In this document: positions 9,186 through 17,638 of the stretch, in pieces
How positions within the stretch are numbered: the first letter of the stretch is position 1
Layout of the letters: each line of letters opens with the position of its first letter
Assembly (NCBI GenBank): GCA_965221815.1
Contig: OZ244915.1
Span: 1,302,001 to 1,366,000 of the forward strand
Origin: JAPOXR01 sp965221815
GTDB taxonomy: Bacteria > Pseudomonadota > Alphaproteobacteria > Rhodobacterales > Rhodobacteraceae
Length of the DNA stretch: 64,000 nt
Direction of reading: 5' to 3'
Program-made: the position numbers and the translations under genes
Notes under the pieces: model-generated
Seen by the model: only the letters and a program-made list of their open reading frames with translations
The model's database searches: none
What the model was told of the DNA's origin: nothing

Positions 9186-11537
9186 TTATGGGCCCAACAG
9201 GCTCGGAACCAATGTGACGATCTCGGGAACCAGCCACAACAATCCAAGCCCCAACATCTGCACCAGCACAAAGGGTGCAGCTCCACGATAGATTTGCCCT
9301 GTTGTGACTTCCGGTGGGGCAACACCGCGCAAATAGAAGAGCGCGAAGCCAAATGGCGGCGTGAGAAATGATGTCTGGAGATTGACGGCAATCATGATCG
9401 TGACCCATGCGGGATCGAGTGTCCCACCATAAATCACCGGTCCCACGATCGGTACCACAATGTAAATTATTTCCAGAAAATCGAGAACAAAACCAAGGAC
9501 AAACAGAATGACCATCACAACGAGAAAAACAACCAGTTCCTGGTCAAAGCTGCGCAAATATTGCTGAATAAAATCTTCACCACCGTAGGAAATGACAACA
9601 AGGTTGAGGAATTGCGAACCGATCAGAATGGTAAAGACCATTGATGTCACTTTTGCTGTCTCGCGCACAACCGGAGTCAGGATACGATTCTTGAACAGGG
9701 TCCAGATTGAGTAAAACAACCCGATCATCGCTGCAGAATAGGATGCCTGGGCAATGAAAAAGGCAATCCAGTCGGCAGGGCCAATTGAATCCAATGACAC
9801 CCTCATGTCAAAATTGATTCCGGCCAAAATCATGATCACCACCGAAAAACTGGCAACAATGATCACCTTGCCACTGCGATTTTGATCCTTGAGTGCACGA
9901 TAACCGGCGAGCATAATGGCACCGGCGGCACCCAGAGCCGCTGCAGGCGTGGGATTCGTGATTCCGCCGAGAATCGATCCGAGTACTGCGACGATCAGCA
10001 CCAATGGTGGAAAGACGACACGAATCAACTCGTTTTTCGCTAAGGTGATCGTGGCATGCCAGCATCCATAGATCGTCGCTGCCAGTGGGATGGCCAGGAT
10101 GACCGTCATCAGGCCCGGAGACGTCAAGGGTGAGATGACGGCCAGGTCAGCAATGAGTGCAAGGACAGCACCGGCGGCACCGATCACCAGCGGTCTTTGA
10201 CGTGCCGATGGTGATGCCCCCCGGGCCGCGGCCAATACCAGAGTCAACAACAGAAAACCCGTCACCACACCCGACGATAGAGGAGGAGCGTTTGCCAGTT
10301 TCTCAGCCCGGGCTGCCACCAGTTCTTCTTCGCTCAACTCATGTCGTTCAACCGTACCTCCCCGGCTGTCTATCTCCTGTTGTCGGGCAACCGCACGATC
10401 CCATTTTTCTTGACCGTGAAGTTCAATCATCGAACGCTGGCAGGTTTCCGGGACATTGGTGCGCAATTGAGCGGTTTCACCAATTTCTGAATAGCGATCA
10501 AGAACAATCGTACGACTGCCCACCAGGCCGCTGACCGAAGCAATGATGACAATCACAACCAGACTGACGGGAACAGCGAAAAACCACGTCAGTCGATGAC
10601 GCCTGGAAACCACTTCACCACCACCTGCAATGGCGGGCACCGGAGGTGCCTTGGTGGGATTGATCACCGCATAGCCAAAGGCGAGCAATGCATAGAGCAA
10701 GGCCAGCATGAGGCCCGGAAGAACAGCCGCCTGAAATAACGTTCCCACCGACACCACAGCGGCCTTTCCGAGATAGGTCAAGGCATCCGCACATCCGGCA
10801 GTAATGGCCCGTGTCTCCTGCGCTGTCGAATAAATATCAGCCGCCAGCGTACCCAGGAGAACGATCACGATCGAAGGCGGGATAATCTGACCCAATGTTC
10901 CCGAGGCGGCAATCACGCCGGTTGCCAATTCCGGTGAATATTTGTTGCGTAACATCGTCGGCAACGAGAGCAGCCCCATGGTGACGACTGTCGCACCAAC
11001 AATGCCGGTTGACGCGGCAAGAAAAGCACCGACAACCACAACCGACACAGCCAAACCACCAGGAAGCGGGCCAAAAATCCGTGCCATCGTGGTGAGAAGG
11101 TCGTTGGCAATTCGTGACCTCTCGAGCGTGATCCCCATCAACACAAACATGAGAACCGCCAGCAAGGTCTCAATCGATTGTCCGGCGAGGACCCGCTCAT
11201 TGATCCGATTGACGATAAAGGAAATACGGCGGTTGAGTGCCTCTTCCCACCCACCGGGAAAAACGGGCTGGTCGACTGTCGGTAAATCCGGGTATCGAAA
11301 GAGCGAGATGTCAATACGGGATACACCCTCTGCCAGCAGTGCAGCATATTCGGCACTCGAGGTATCGACGGCTGCATGAATCAGCAAACCCTGGCTGTCG
11401 AGCGCAGCGACAATTCCAAAAGAGATAATTGCCGATCCACCAATTGCAAAAGCAACCGGAAAACCGGAGAGAATGGCAGCAAACAAACAGAGGAAAGTGA
11501 TGATGAGGCAGATGAGAATTCCATCAATTCCAAACAT
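9186..11537 (-). CDS. dctM: TRAP transporter large permease (DctM), unusually long
   Basis: A 783-residue DctM-type membrane protein, the Na+- or H+-driven permease of a TRAP uptake system. Family motifs include LMFVLMGITLERS, ASTGIVGATVVTMGLLSLP, GVIAASGTLGQIIPPS and a C-terminal PFGFALFYLRG. Typical DctM proteins have about 430 residues. Here extra sequence appears in two places: a soluble loop around residues 50-105, and a long middle section (roughly 300-560) with a polar stretch of about 80 residues and extra membrane helices. Similar long forms occur with TakP-like binding proteins. It is third in a minus-strand operon after dctP and dctQ. Confidence 0.9.
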   Translation of the reverse strand: MFGIDGILICLIITFLCLFAAILSGFPVAFAIGGSAIISFGIVAALDSQGLLIHAAVDTSSAEYAALLAEGVSRIDISLFRYPDLPTVDQPVFPGGWEEALNRRISFIVNRINERVLAGQSIETLLAVLMFVLMGITLERSRIANDLLTTMARIFGPLPGGLAVSVVVVGAFLAASTGIVGATVVTMGLLSLPTMLRNKYSPELATGVIAASGTLGQIIPPSIVIVLLGTLAADIYSTAQETRAITAGCADALTYLGKAAVVSVGTLFQAAVLPGLMLALLYALLAFGYAVINPTKAPPVPAIAGGGEVVSRRHRLTWFFAVPVSLVVIVIIASVSGLVGSRTIVLDRYSEIGETAQLRTNVPETCQRSMIELHGQEKWDRAVARQQEIDSRGGTVERHELSEEELVAARAEKLANAPPLSSGVVTGFLLLTLVLAAARGASPSARQRPLVIGAAGAVLALIADLAVISPLTSPGLMTVILAIPLAATIYGCWHATITLAKNELIRVVFPPLVLIVAVLGSILGGITNPTPAAALGAAGAIMLAGYRALKDQNRSGKVIIVASFSVVIMILAGINFDMRVSLDSIGPADWIAFFIAQASYSAAMIGLFYSIWTLFKNRILTPVVRETAKVTSMVFTILIGSQFLNLVVISYGGEDFIQQYLRSFDQELVVFLVVMVILFVLGFVLDFLEIIYIVVPIVGPVIYGGTLDPAWVTIMIAVNLQTSFLTPPFGFALFYLRGVAPPEVTTGQIYRGAAPFVLVQMLGLGLLWLVPEIVTLVPSLLGP

Positions 11538-11593
11538 TGCACATCACTTTCGAAAGAGATCAGCCATCGAGTCACGACGCGGGTTCTGATGGG

Positions 11594-12484
11594 TCATTTG
11601 GCAGCAGCCTGCGTGGCGGTATCGTAACCTGTGTCGCAATCGGCGTGACGACCGACAGAGTCCGGTCCCTCACGAAACTCAAGAATTGATCGGAAAAAGA
11701 ACGCGATAGCCTGCAAAATGACCAAACCGGTGAAGATGACCAGAAGGACCTTGAACAGGAAATAGGCATCAAACCCGTTGGGAGAAAATCCAATCGTTTC
11801 GACATTCCAGCGCACCGCGCGTGACTTGGCCAGGAGGCGCTCCAGACTGTCAGAAGCCGAAGGTTTCGGAACAATCAGATGGCGCCACATGAAAAACCAT
11901 GCATAGAGCCACAACAGGAGCATGGCGGGCAACATGAAGAGTAATGCGCCTGCCATATCTATGCAGCGTTTTGCTCTGTGGGAGATCGCGGAATACACAA
12001 GATCCACACGGACATGACCGCCCTGGATAAAGGTATAGCTACAGCAGAGACAGACAATCATCGCATTATACAGTTTAAGTTCTTCACCAAACCAACTGAG
12101 ATCACGGGAAAAAACATATCCAAAAGGTCCCACGGAAATTTCCGCGACCCGAAAAATCCGCTGTAGGGCGATGATGATCACCTGTTGCACCACCATAATG
12201 AGTCCGGCCCATGCCGCCGTACGACCGATCCAGTTGCCGATTGCCTCGAAAGTCCTGACGGCTCCCCACATCACAGAACGCCGCCACAAACCGCAACCGG
12301 TGAGGATGATCAAGAACAGAAGGAAGACATAGAGAAGTTCACTTGAGGCACCATAATAGACAAAGCGCATCAAGGACTGATTGTCGGACCAATCCAGCCA
12401 AAGACCAGGATGAACGAGGGCATATCCGACATGATAGGCCGCGAGGGCAAGTTTCAGGAAAACGCTGGCGATCAGCTCAATCAT
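11594..12484 (-). CDS. dctQ: TRAP transporter small permease (DctQ)
   Basis: 296 residues with several hydrophobic helices, encoding the small membrane subunit that partners DctM. It is longer than the usual 160-200 residues; this fits the large-format TRAP systems in which both permease subunits are extended. Characteristic stretches are LYNAMIVCLCCSYTFIQGGHVRVDLVYS and MLPAMLLLWLYAWFFMW. It starts 95 bases after dctP and ends 56 bases before dctM. Assignment relies on topology, the VRVD motif and gene order. Confidence 0.85.
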   Translation of the reverse strand: MIELIASVFLKLALAAYHVGYALVHPGLWLDWSDNQSLMRFVYYGASSELLYVFLLFLIILTGCGLWRRSVMWGAVRTFEAIGNWIGRTAAWAGLIMVVQQVIIIALQRIFRVAEISVGPFGYVFSRDLSWFGEELKLYNAMIVCLCCSYTFIQGGHVRVDLVYSAISHRAKRCIDMAGALLFMLPAMLLLWLYAWFFMWRHLIVPKPSASDSLERLLAKSRAVRWNVETIGFSPNGFDAYFLFKVLLVIFTGLVILQAIAFFFRSILEFREGPDSVGRHADCDTGYDTATQAAAK

Positions 12485-12579
12485 GGAGCTTTCTGGACTG
12501 GATCGGGAGCGTGACGTCCATTCGAGTCAATTGGCGACTTCCCCGCCTCTGACGGGAAAGCCGCACGGTATAAGACAGA

Positions 12580-13659
12580 TCAAAATAGAGCGACGCGGTC
12601 GCGTTGCCGGGTGAATTCACCGCTGGATGTGTCAAGCCATGACGCTGATGTCTTGAGCCCCGCAAAATAACTGTCATAAATTGTCTTGTAGAGTGGGTCA
12701 TCAAGATTTTCATCCAAGACTTTTTTCGACGCCGTGCCAAAAGCATCCCAGACCGGATCAGGGAAGACATTGACTTCGACGCCCGTCGCGATCAGTCGCT
12801 GCAGTGCGGCGGAGTTATTCGCCAGGAACAATGTCAGCGTCCATTCATGGGCATGCGCGGCAGTCGACTCAATAATGCCTTGTTGTCCCGGTGTCAGTGA
12901 ATCAAATACGTCACGATTGGTGGCCAAAGTGAGTCCTGGCCCGGCTTCATGGAATCCTGAAGTGTAGTAGATTTTGGTGATTTCCTGGAAACCCGCCTTT
13001 TCATCTGACCAGGGACCGATCCATTCGGTGCCATCAATAGAACCGCTCGCCAGCGCCTGATAGACTTCTGCACCGGGGAGATTTTGTACCGAGACATTAA
13101 GTTCACCGAGCGCCTTTCCACCGAGTCCCGGCATCCGGAATTTGAGACCATCCAGATCTTCCGGAGTCTCAATCCGCTTTTTGAACCAGCCACCGCTCTG
13201 GGCCCCGGTATTCCCTGCGATGAAGGACTTCAGGCCAAAAATCTGCCCGAGTTCGTCATGCAGATCATGTCCGCCCTGCTGATAATACCAGATCCGAAGT
13301 TCGTCGGCTGTCATGCCGAAAGGCACGCTGGAATAAAAGGCGTAACCGGGATGCTGCCCAAGGAAATAATAGTCAGCAGCATGATACATATCGGCCTGTC
13401 CGGAGGTCACCGCATCGAAGACCTCAAACGGTCCGACAAGTTCTCCGCCGGCTTTCAGTTCGACGGTCAACTGGCCATCGGTCAGAGCTGTAATCCGGTC
13501 CGCACAAAACTGGGCACTGTCATGCACACCTGCAAGGCTGCGCCCCCAACTGGTCACCATGGTGAGGGTTCGCTTGCCCTGCGCAATCGCTGGCGCGGCG
13601 AGCCCTGCGGCAGCCGTTCCACCGACGGCTGCTGTGGTCAGGAATGATCTTCTGTCCAT
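12580..13659 (-). CDS. dctP: TRAP transporter periplasmic substrate-binding protein, TakP-like
   Basis: About 359 residues with a Tat-type signal (DRRSFLTTAAVGGTAAAGL, cleavage after AIAQ). The body is a DctP/TakP fold: SGQADMYHAADYY, TPEDLDGLKFRMPG, ASGSIDGTEWIGPWSD and a helical C-terminus. The WIGPW segment and length resemble TakP-type proteins that bind 2-oxo or hydroxy carboxylates, but the ligand is inferred only from family resemblance. The start at 13659 (MDRRSF) has a GGGGAA site upstream; an in-frame ATG at 13674 is also possible. First gene of the TRAP operon. Confidence 0.9.
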   Translation of the reverse strand: MDRRSFLTTAAVGGTAAAGLAAPAIAQGKRTLTMVTSWGRSLAGVHDSAQFCADRITALTDGQLTVELKAGGELVGPFEVFDAVTSGQADMYHAADYYFLGQHPGYAFYSSVPFGMTADELRIWYYQQGGHDLHDELGQIFGLKSFIAGNTGAQSGGWFKKRIETPEDLDGLKFRMPGLGGKALGELNVSVQNLPGAEVYQALASGSIDGTEWIGPWSDEKAGFQEITKIYYTSGFHEAGPGLTLATNRDVFDSLTPGQQGIIESTAAHAHEWTLTLFLANNSAALQRLIATGVEVNVFPDPVWDAFGTASKKVLDENLDDPLYKTIYDSYFAGLKTSASWLDTSSGEFTRQRDRVALF

Positions 13660-13835
13660 CCACTTTTTCCCCATTGTTGTTATCGAGAGATGTGAATGTC
13701 TGCCATTATTTTTTGTCGAGGTCAAATCGAAGGTCATCGCGTGAATATGGCAATGTCTGCAGAGACAATTGTATCAATTTCAGCGATGGAGAGGCGTGTC
13801 GATGATCCCACCTGTTGCTGTCCATTGGCGCGGCT

Positions 13836-14300
13836 CTACGCGTCTCCCGGCACAGCGAATGACGGGGCTGAATGCGGGTGAGTTGCAGGCGCGCTGGATA
13901 TAGTCATCAATCTGTGGTCGATCGACTTCCCAGCTCGCGCGCAATGCAGTGATGGGGCAGTTCTCATCCCTATCGCAACGCAGATCCGCAATGGGCCATG
14001 GCAAGTCACCGACGATTTGCATTCCAGCCGAATGCAGGTCACCGGCTTCTCCACCGGCATCGAGGCCAGCCTGCAACGCTGAATCAGACGGTCACCAAGA
14101 TGGCCACGCGACACGTGGAATTGGTCAACCATGTGCTGTAAAATGTCAGGATTTGCCAATAGATAACCGGCACTGGCTGCATTATCAGTTTGCACCGCGC
14201 CGCAGACTCCCAAACTGTGCGAACCGTGATTGTTTGGGGCCTTCACCCCTCGACCATAAAATCCCAGAGGTCGGGCGGGGCATAGCCGCCCCATCCTCCT
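13836..14300 (-). pseudogene. Broken DUF1028 (Ntn-hydrolase-like) gene
   Basis: On the minus strand the reading FYGRGVKAPNNHGSHSLG, then ASAGYLLANPDILQHMVD, continues after a single-base frameshift near 14075 as AGLDAGGEAGDLHSAGMQIV and WPIADLRCDRDENCPI. A second frame change precedes a tail reading PSFAVPGDA. This is the C-terminal half of DUF1028, a family often found with amino-acid or peptide catabolic and transport genes. The N-terminal half is missing, and the truncation point lies beside an IS66-like end at 14322-14340. It probably once belonged with the TRAP operon next to it. Confidence 0.7.
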
Positions 14301-14321
14301 TCGAGCCTGCAACTCCTGACT

Positions 14322-14340
14322 CAGGAACCTGGACAGTTAC
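14322..14340 (+). repeat. IS66-type right-end sequence (relic)
   Basis: The 19 bases CAGGAACCTGGACAGTTAC closely match the right ends of the two IS66 relics in this window: CAAGAACCTGAATAGTTAC at 17501-17519, and the reverse complement of 63825-63843. No transposase coding sequence remains next to this copy. It sits about 20-40 bases from the point where the DUF1028 gene loses its N-terminal half, so an IS66 insertion followed by deletion is a simple explanation. Confidence 0.55.
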
Positions 14341-14390
14341 AGAGAATCAGCCCTGATGACGGGTTTCCGTCCGACTCAGCTCTGAATCCT

Positions 14391-14993
14391 TCATTGCTTA
14401 CGATCGGGCGGAGGCGCGGGGCGGCATCCCGTATTCTTCCCGTGGACTGGGTTGCAGGGGAGTCGGGTCAGGCCCGCCGCGGCATATCGTTGTTCTTCGA
14501 CCTTAAAAGCTTGTCTTTGGGCGATTCTATTCAAGCGGACGTTTGGGGACATGGCCACAAACGCTTCGTATTCCACACGCTGTTGACTCATCTGGTTCTT
14601 GATTTCTATGGCGTCCAGATTGTCTATTGCGCCTTCTCTGACCTTCTCCCAAAAGAAGCGATAATCAGCTTCTAGCCCCGCAAGTTTTTGGTTCACATCG
14701 CGTAGCTTTGCAACGCGACTCGACCCGTTAAAGATCAAATCCACAATCACCAGCAATGCCACAAAGAACCCCGCGACAGCAGAAATGATTTCTGCAGCCA
14801 TCCAATTTCCGAATATGGGCGTCAGAGACGCAATAAGACCGACCCCGGCTCCAGTGCCAGAAAGAGCGAGGAGTGCCCGACAGATATGCGTGTATTGCCG
14901 ATATCGCCTTTCAAGCTCCGTATAGTAATGAACGGCGCGGGCCATATCTAACAAGCCATCCCAAACGGCATGATATGTTGAGGACGAAACCAT
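14391..14993 (-). CDS. Two-TM protein with SLATT-like topology, function unknown
   Basis: 200 residues. A soluble N-terminal helix region (ARAVHYYTELERRYRQYTHI) precedes two adjacent hydrophobic helices (about 38-60, ALLALSGTGAGVGLIASL, and 64-90, AEIISAVAGFFVALLVIVDL). A long charged helix follows (RDVNQKLAGLEADYRFFWEKV). This order resembles SLATT proteins, the 2TM effectors that accompany SMODS and SLOG nucleotide-sensing systems. No such partner gene is next to it, so the resemblance is only topological. It is flanked by relics of mobile DNA and could be imported. Confidence 0.6.
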   Translation of the reverse strand: MVSSSTYHAVWDGLLDMARAVHYYTELERRYRQYTHICRALLALSGTGAGVGLIASLTPIFGNWMAAEIISAVAGFFVALLVIVDLIFNGSSRVAKLRDVNQKLAGLEADYRFFWEKVREGAIDNLDAIEIKNQMSQQRVEYEAFVAMSPNVRLNRIAQRQAFKVEEQRYAAAGLTRLPCNPVHGKNTGCRPAPPPDRKQ

Positions 14994-15270
14994 AGTAGAT
15001 TTATAGTCTCTTTGAAATGTAGAGACAAGTTTATTCTGTCCTCATAAGTTCCAACCCTTTCCGCCCACCAGTGGGCCGCCGTCGCCGAGATCATGCTTAA
15101 AGCCGTTCCCGAAGACCGAAGCTTCCTGTTTCTGCCGTCATCTTCACCCTTGCACGGCTGTTAAATCCGCGCGCACTTTTCATCGGGGTTAAGTCAATGT
15201 CAATGCCGAAGGCGAATTCTTCGTCAGTGGTGGAAGTGGGGGTGCAAACTGCGGGGATTATATATTTGCA
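14994..15270. other. Intergenic stretch upstream of the poly-C promoter candidate
   Basis: No gene is supported here. A minus-strand frame (15097-15453) crosses it but runs antisense through the signal peptide of the next gene and has no family features. The last part becomes AT-rich (GGATTATATATTTGCATTGA) just before the poly-C tract, as expected for a promoter region. Confidence 0.4.
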
Positions 15271-15297
15271 TTGACCACCCCCCCCCCTGCTAGAGAT
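15271..15297 (+). promoter_or_regulatory. Candidate phase-variable promoter with a C10 tract in the spacer
   Basis: TTGACC (15271-15276) resembles a -35 hexamer. It is followed by A, ten C (15278-15287), then TGC and TAGAGA (15291-15296), which resembles an extended -10 (TGnTAnAnn). The spacer is 14 bases as assembled; three more C would give the optimal 17. Poly-C or poly-G in the -35/-10 spacer controls known phase-variable promoters such as opc and porA of Neisseria. The -10 match is weak, so this is a candidate only. The next gene starts at 15401. Confidence 0.45.
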
Positions 15298-15400
15298 CAC
15301 CCCGCGGCGGGGATTCTCTCGCCTGTGCAGCCCCGTTGTCCCCATCTTCCTTGGGTCAAGCTCTGCGCGGGCGATCACGCTTTTGAAAGGGGAGATCCTC

Positions 15401-15946
15401 ATGAAATATCTGACAGCCCTGGCGGCATTGGTCGCCTCGACTCTCACCCTCACCCTGCCAATGGTGGCACAAGCGCAAGAGCAAGGGTTTCAGGTCTGCA
15501 ACCTGGCCGGCATCACCCCCAGCTATCCTGACACCCTGACCATCGTTTACGGGGACACCAAAACCTACCCCAGTTGGTTCACTCGCACGACACCAGCGAC
15601 GACAAGCAATTCGGTCACGGTGACGGCCAGCGGATTGAATCTGGAGCGGGTAAACGGGCTCTACGTCAAGAGAAATGGGACCCTTGTCGAGGCAACAGGC
15701 ACCGCCACCCGTGCCACGTACAGTCTCGGATTGTTCAAGAGTGACGGTACCTTGTCCCATGGCTTCTACAGTGTCCTGGCATCCAACACAACGGGCTCTG
15801 TGCCGACCCAAACGGTGACCTTCCATAGCCTGGAGCCAAACACCTTTTACATTGTCGAGGTGGTTGTCGATGATCTCGAGGGGGAAACTGACCCTCAGCG
15901 CCAAGAGCATGCAATCTCCAGAACCTGCTTCCGGACAGCGCCCTGA
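15401..15946 (+). CDS. Small secreted protein, function unknown
   Basis: 181 residues starting at ATG 15401, after a good AAAGGGGAG ribosome-binding site (an ATG six codons earlier is less well placed). A classical signal peptide (MKYLTALAALVASTLTLTL, cleavage after VAQAQ) precedes a beta-rich, Thr-rich mature domain. Near the end VTFHSLEPNTFYIVEVVVDD resembles the last strands of a fibronectin type III module. Two Cys (QVCNL and RTCFRT) could form a disulphide. It resembles the two poly-C-controlled secreted genes near 38 and 46 kb in size and export signal, not in mature sequence. A GC-rich hairpin follows the stop. Confidence 0.7.
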   Translation: MKYLTALAALVASTLTLTLPMVAQAQEQGFQVCNLAGITPSYPDTLTIVYGDTKTYPSWFTRTTPATTSNSVTVTASGLNLERVNGLYVKRNGTLVEATGTATRATYSLGLFKSDGTLSHGFYSVLASNTTGSVPTQTVTFHSLEPNTFYIVEVVVDDLEGETDPQRQEHAISRTCFRTAP

Positions 15947-15988
15947 CCGCCGGCCGATCGGACCCACCCACCCAGATCCACTCACCCA

Positions 15989-16016
15989 CCGCGGGGCAGC
16001 ACCCGTTGCCCTGCGG
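15989..16016 (+). terminator. GC-rich hairpin after the 15.4 kb secreted gene
   Basis: CCGCGGGGCA (15989-15998) pairs with TGCCCTGCGG (16007-16016), ten pairs with one G-U, around an 8-base loop. No U tract follows on the plus strand; the next bases are AAAATTG. It may slow polymerase or protect the 3' end of the message rather than act as a classic intrinsic terminator. Confidence 0.4.
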
Positions 16017-16020
16017 AAAA

Positions 16021-16038
16021 TTGTATTGTACAATACAA
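16021..16038. promoter_or_regulatory. Perfect 18-bp palindrome, likely operator
   Basis: TTGTATTGTACAATACAA is a perfect 18-bp inverted repeat with no spacer, AT-rich inside GC-rich surroundings. Such symmetry is typical of a binding site for a dimeric regulator; GntR-family sites often have TTGTA..TACAA half sites. No gene starts close by on either strand, so its target is unknown. It may be left over from a promoter removed by the adjacent IS66 rearrangement. Confidence 0.4.
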
Positions 16039-16072
16039 AATCCCCGACAAGTACCCACAATGTTTGCACTTT

Positions 16073-17519
16073 GTAACGGCTTTGTCAGGCCCCGCAGCAC
16101 CGCGGGCGCGTGTGATTGGTCATGCGGGCCAGCAGAGGGGCGTTGACAACCCGCGGCCCATGACCTAACCCTGCCCCTGCGCGAACATGACAACCCCGCG
16201 GGGGATCATGGATCGCGCTGTCCACCTCACACAGACAATTCACCGCATGGGGTGCCCCGGCCGGGTGCCCGAATCGGTCACGCGGTCACCGCAGCCCCCA
16301 GGTAAGTTCCTGCGTTCGCTGTCACGAAATGGGCCTGCGTGACACGATGCCCGGCCGCAAACCCATCTTTGCCGAACCCATGACCGCCCGCGAGCGGCAA
16401 CGGCGATCCCGCTCGATGCGCAAGGCCGCCCGTCTGGCCGCCCCCGCAGAGCCGCAACCGGATCCGGTTGCCCCGGACGATCCGGTTGCCGCCCTGGCCG
16501 CCTGGTCCACCGAGTGCCTGACAGTGCCACCCGGGCACACTTTCCCGACGGGGTGACCGCCCCGGTTCAGTATGGTCCCCGGCTGACGGCCCGGGGCGTT
16601 TATTTGAGCGTTGCCCAGCTGATCCCGGTGCAGCGGCTGCGCCAGACACTGATCGATCTGTTCGGTGTCCAGCGATCACAGGGAACGCTGATGAACATGG
16701 TCTCCCGTGCGGCCGCGGGCCTCGAAGGCCTCGTCCTCCATGTCCGGGACGCGGTGGCAGCGGCACCCGTCAAGCATATGGATGAGACCGGCATCCGCGT
16801 GCGCGGACGCCTCGCCTGGCTGCATGTCGCCTGCACCGGGCTATTGAGCCACTTCCGTGTGGGCGCAGGCCGCGGCGACGTGATGCGGGACGCGATCGGC
16901 GTGGCCGTGCACGACCACTGGCGGCCGTATTTTACCATTCCGGGAACCGTGCCCGCCCTCTGCGCCGCGCATCTCCTGCGGGAACTCCAGGACCGGGTGG
17001 ATTTTGATGATGAGGCCTGGGCCGCGACGATGGCCCGCCGGCTCCGGCGCGCCATCCACGCCGTGAACCTGTCGGAGGGAAAACCCTTGCCGGCGCGGCT
17101 GGCCGACCGGATCGGACGGCGCACCGACAGCATCGTGGCCGGTGGCCTCGCCTGGCACGAATCCCGGCCGCCGCCGCCCACGAAAGGGCGCCGGGGCCAC
17201 AACCTGGTGCGACGGCTGCGGGACAACCGAGAGGGCGTGCTGCGGTTCACCCGCGACTCCACGGTTCCGGCCACCAACAATGAAGCGGAACGGGCGCTCC
17301 GCCCCCTCAAAGTCCAACAGAAAATCTCTGGCAGCTTCCGCAGCACGACTGGAGCGCAGAACCATGCAGTGCTGCGAACCGGACTGGACACCGACCGCAA
17401 GCCGGGCTGGAACCTACTGGAAACACTGCGGGCCCCGCCGGATGAACTCATCAAGCGACTTGAAATGTCCTGAACCACCTTGCAGGCCGGAAAGACCCAA
17501 CAAGAACCTGAATAGTTAC
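16073..17519 (+). mobile_element. Truncated IS66-family element
   Basis: The right end is defined by the repeat ending AACCTGAATAGTTAC at 17519, shared with the IS66-like ends at 14.3 and 63.8 kb. The left boundary is uncertain; GTAACGGCTTTGTCAGG at 16073 is only a weak match to an inverted right end. The element lacks tnpA and tnpB and the first part of the transposase, so it is not autonomous. No target duplication can be recognised. Confidence 0.6.
16514..17473 (+). pseudogene. IS66-family transposase, N-terminally truncated
   Basis: Recognisable from DSATRAHFPDGVTAPVQYGP onward. The IS66 DDE core follows, with the first Asp in KHMDETGIRV, then CAAHLLRELQ and the C-terminal catalytic Glu region NNEAERALRPLKVQQK. 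Full IS66 TnpC is about 500 residues; here about 319 remain and the N-terminal DNA-binding part is gone. The last residues (WNLLETLRAPPDELIKRLE) recur almost exactly in the relic at the right edge of the window. Base composition is much GC-richer than the core genes. Confidence 0.85.
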
Positions 17520-17638
17520 CCCCTTTTTTGCCATCAATGCTCTGTAGCTGGCCATTGCGCAATCAAAATATCACGGCTGGTGTTGACGCAATAGATTGTG
17601 GAAATTAATGCTGCCGCTTCCCATAAGGAACCGTCTTC

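Larger units (their letters stand above)
15947..16513. other. 567-base region between secreted gene and IS66 relic
   Basis: Apart from the hairpin and the palindrome described separately, this holds GC-rich sequence with no supported gene. The part after about 16330 (plus-strand reading MTARERQRRSRSMRKAARL and further Pro/Ala-rich codons) could be scrambled N-terminal IS66 transposase sequence, but it lacks the zinc-finger and leucine-zipper features of that region. Confidence 0.4.

Noticed and set aside
15097..15453. Minus-strand 118-codon frame
   Set aside because: It runs antisense through the signal peptide and promoter of the 15.4 kb gene and has no ribosome-binding site or family features.
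16073..16090. Exact left end of the IS66 element
   Set aside because: The match to an inverted right end is weak and no target duplication supports it, so only an approximate boundary is given.
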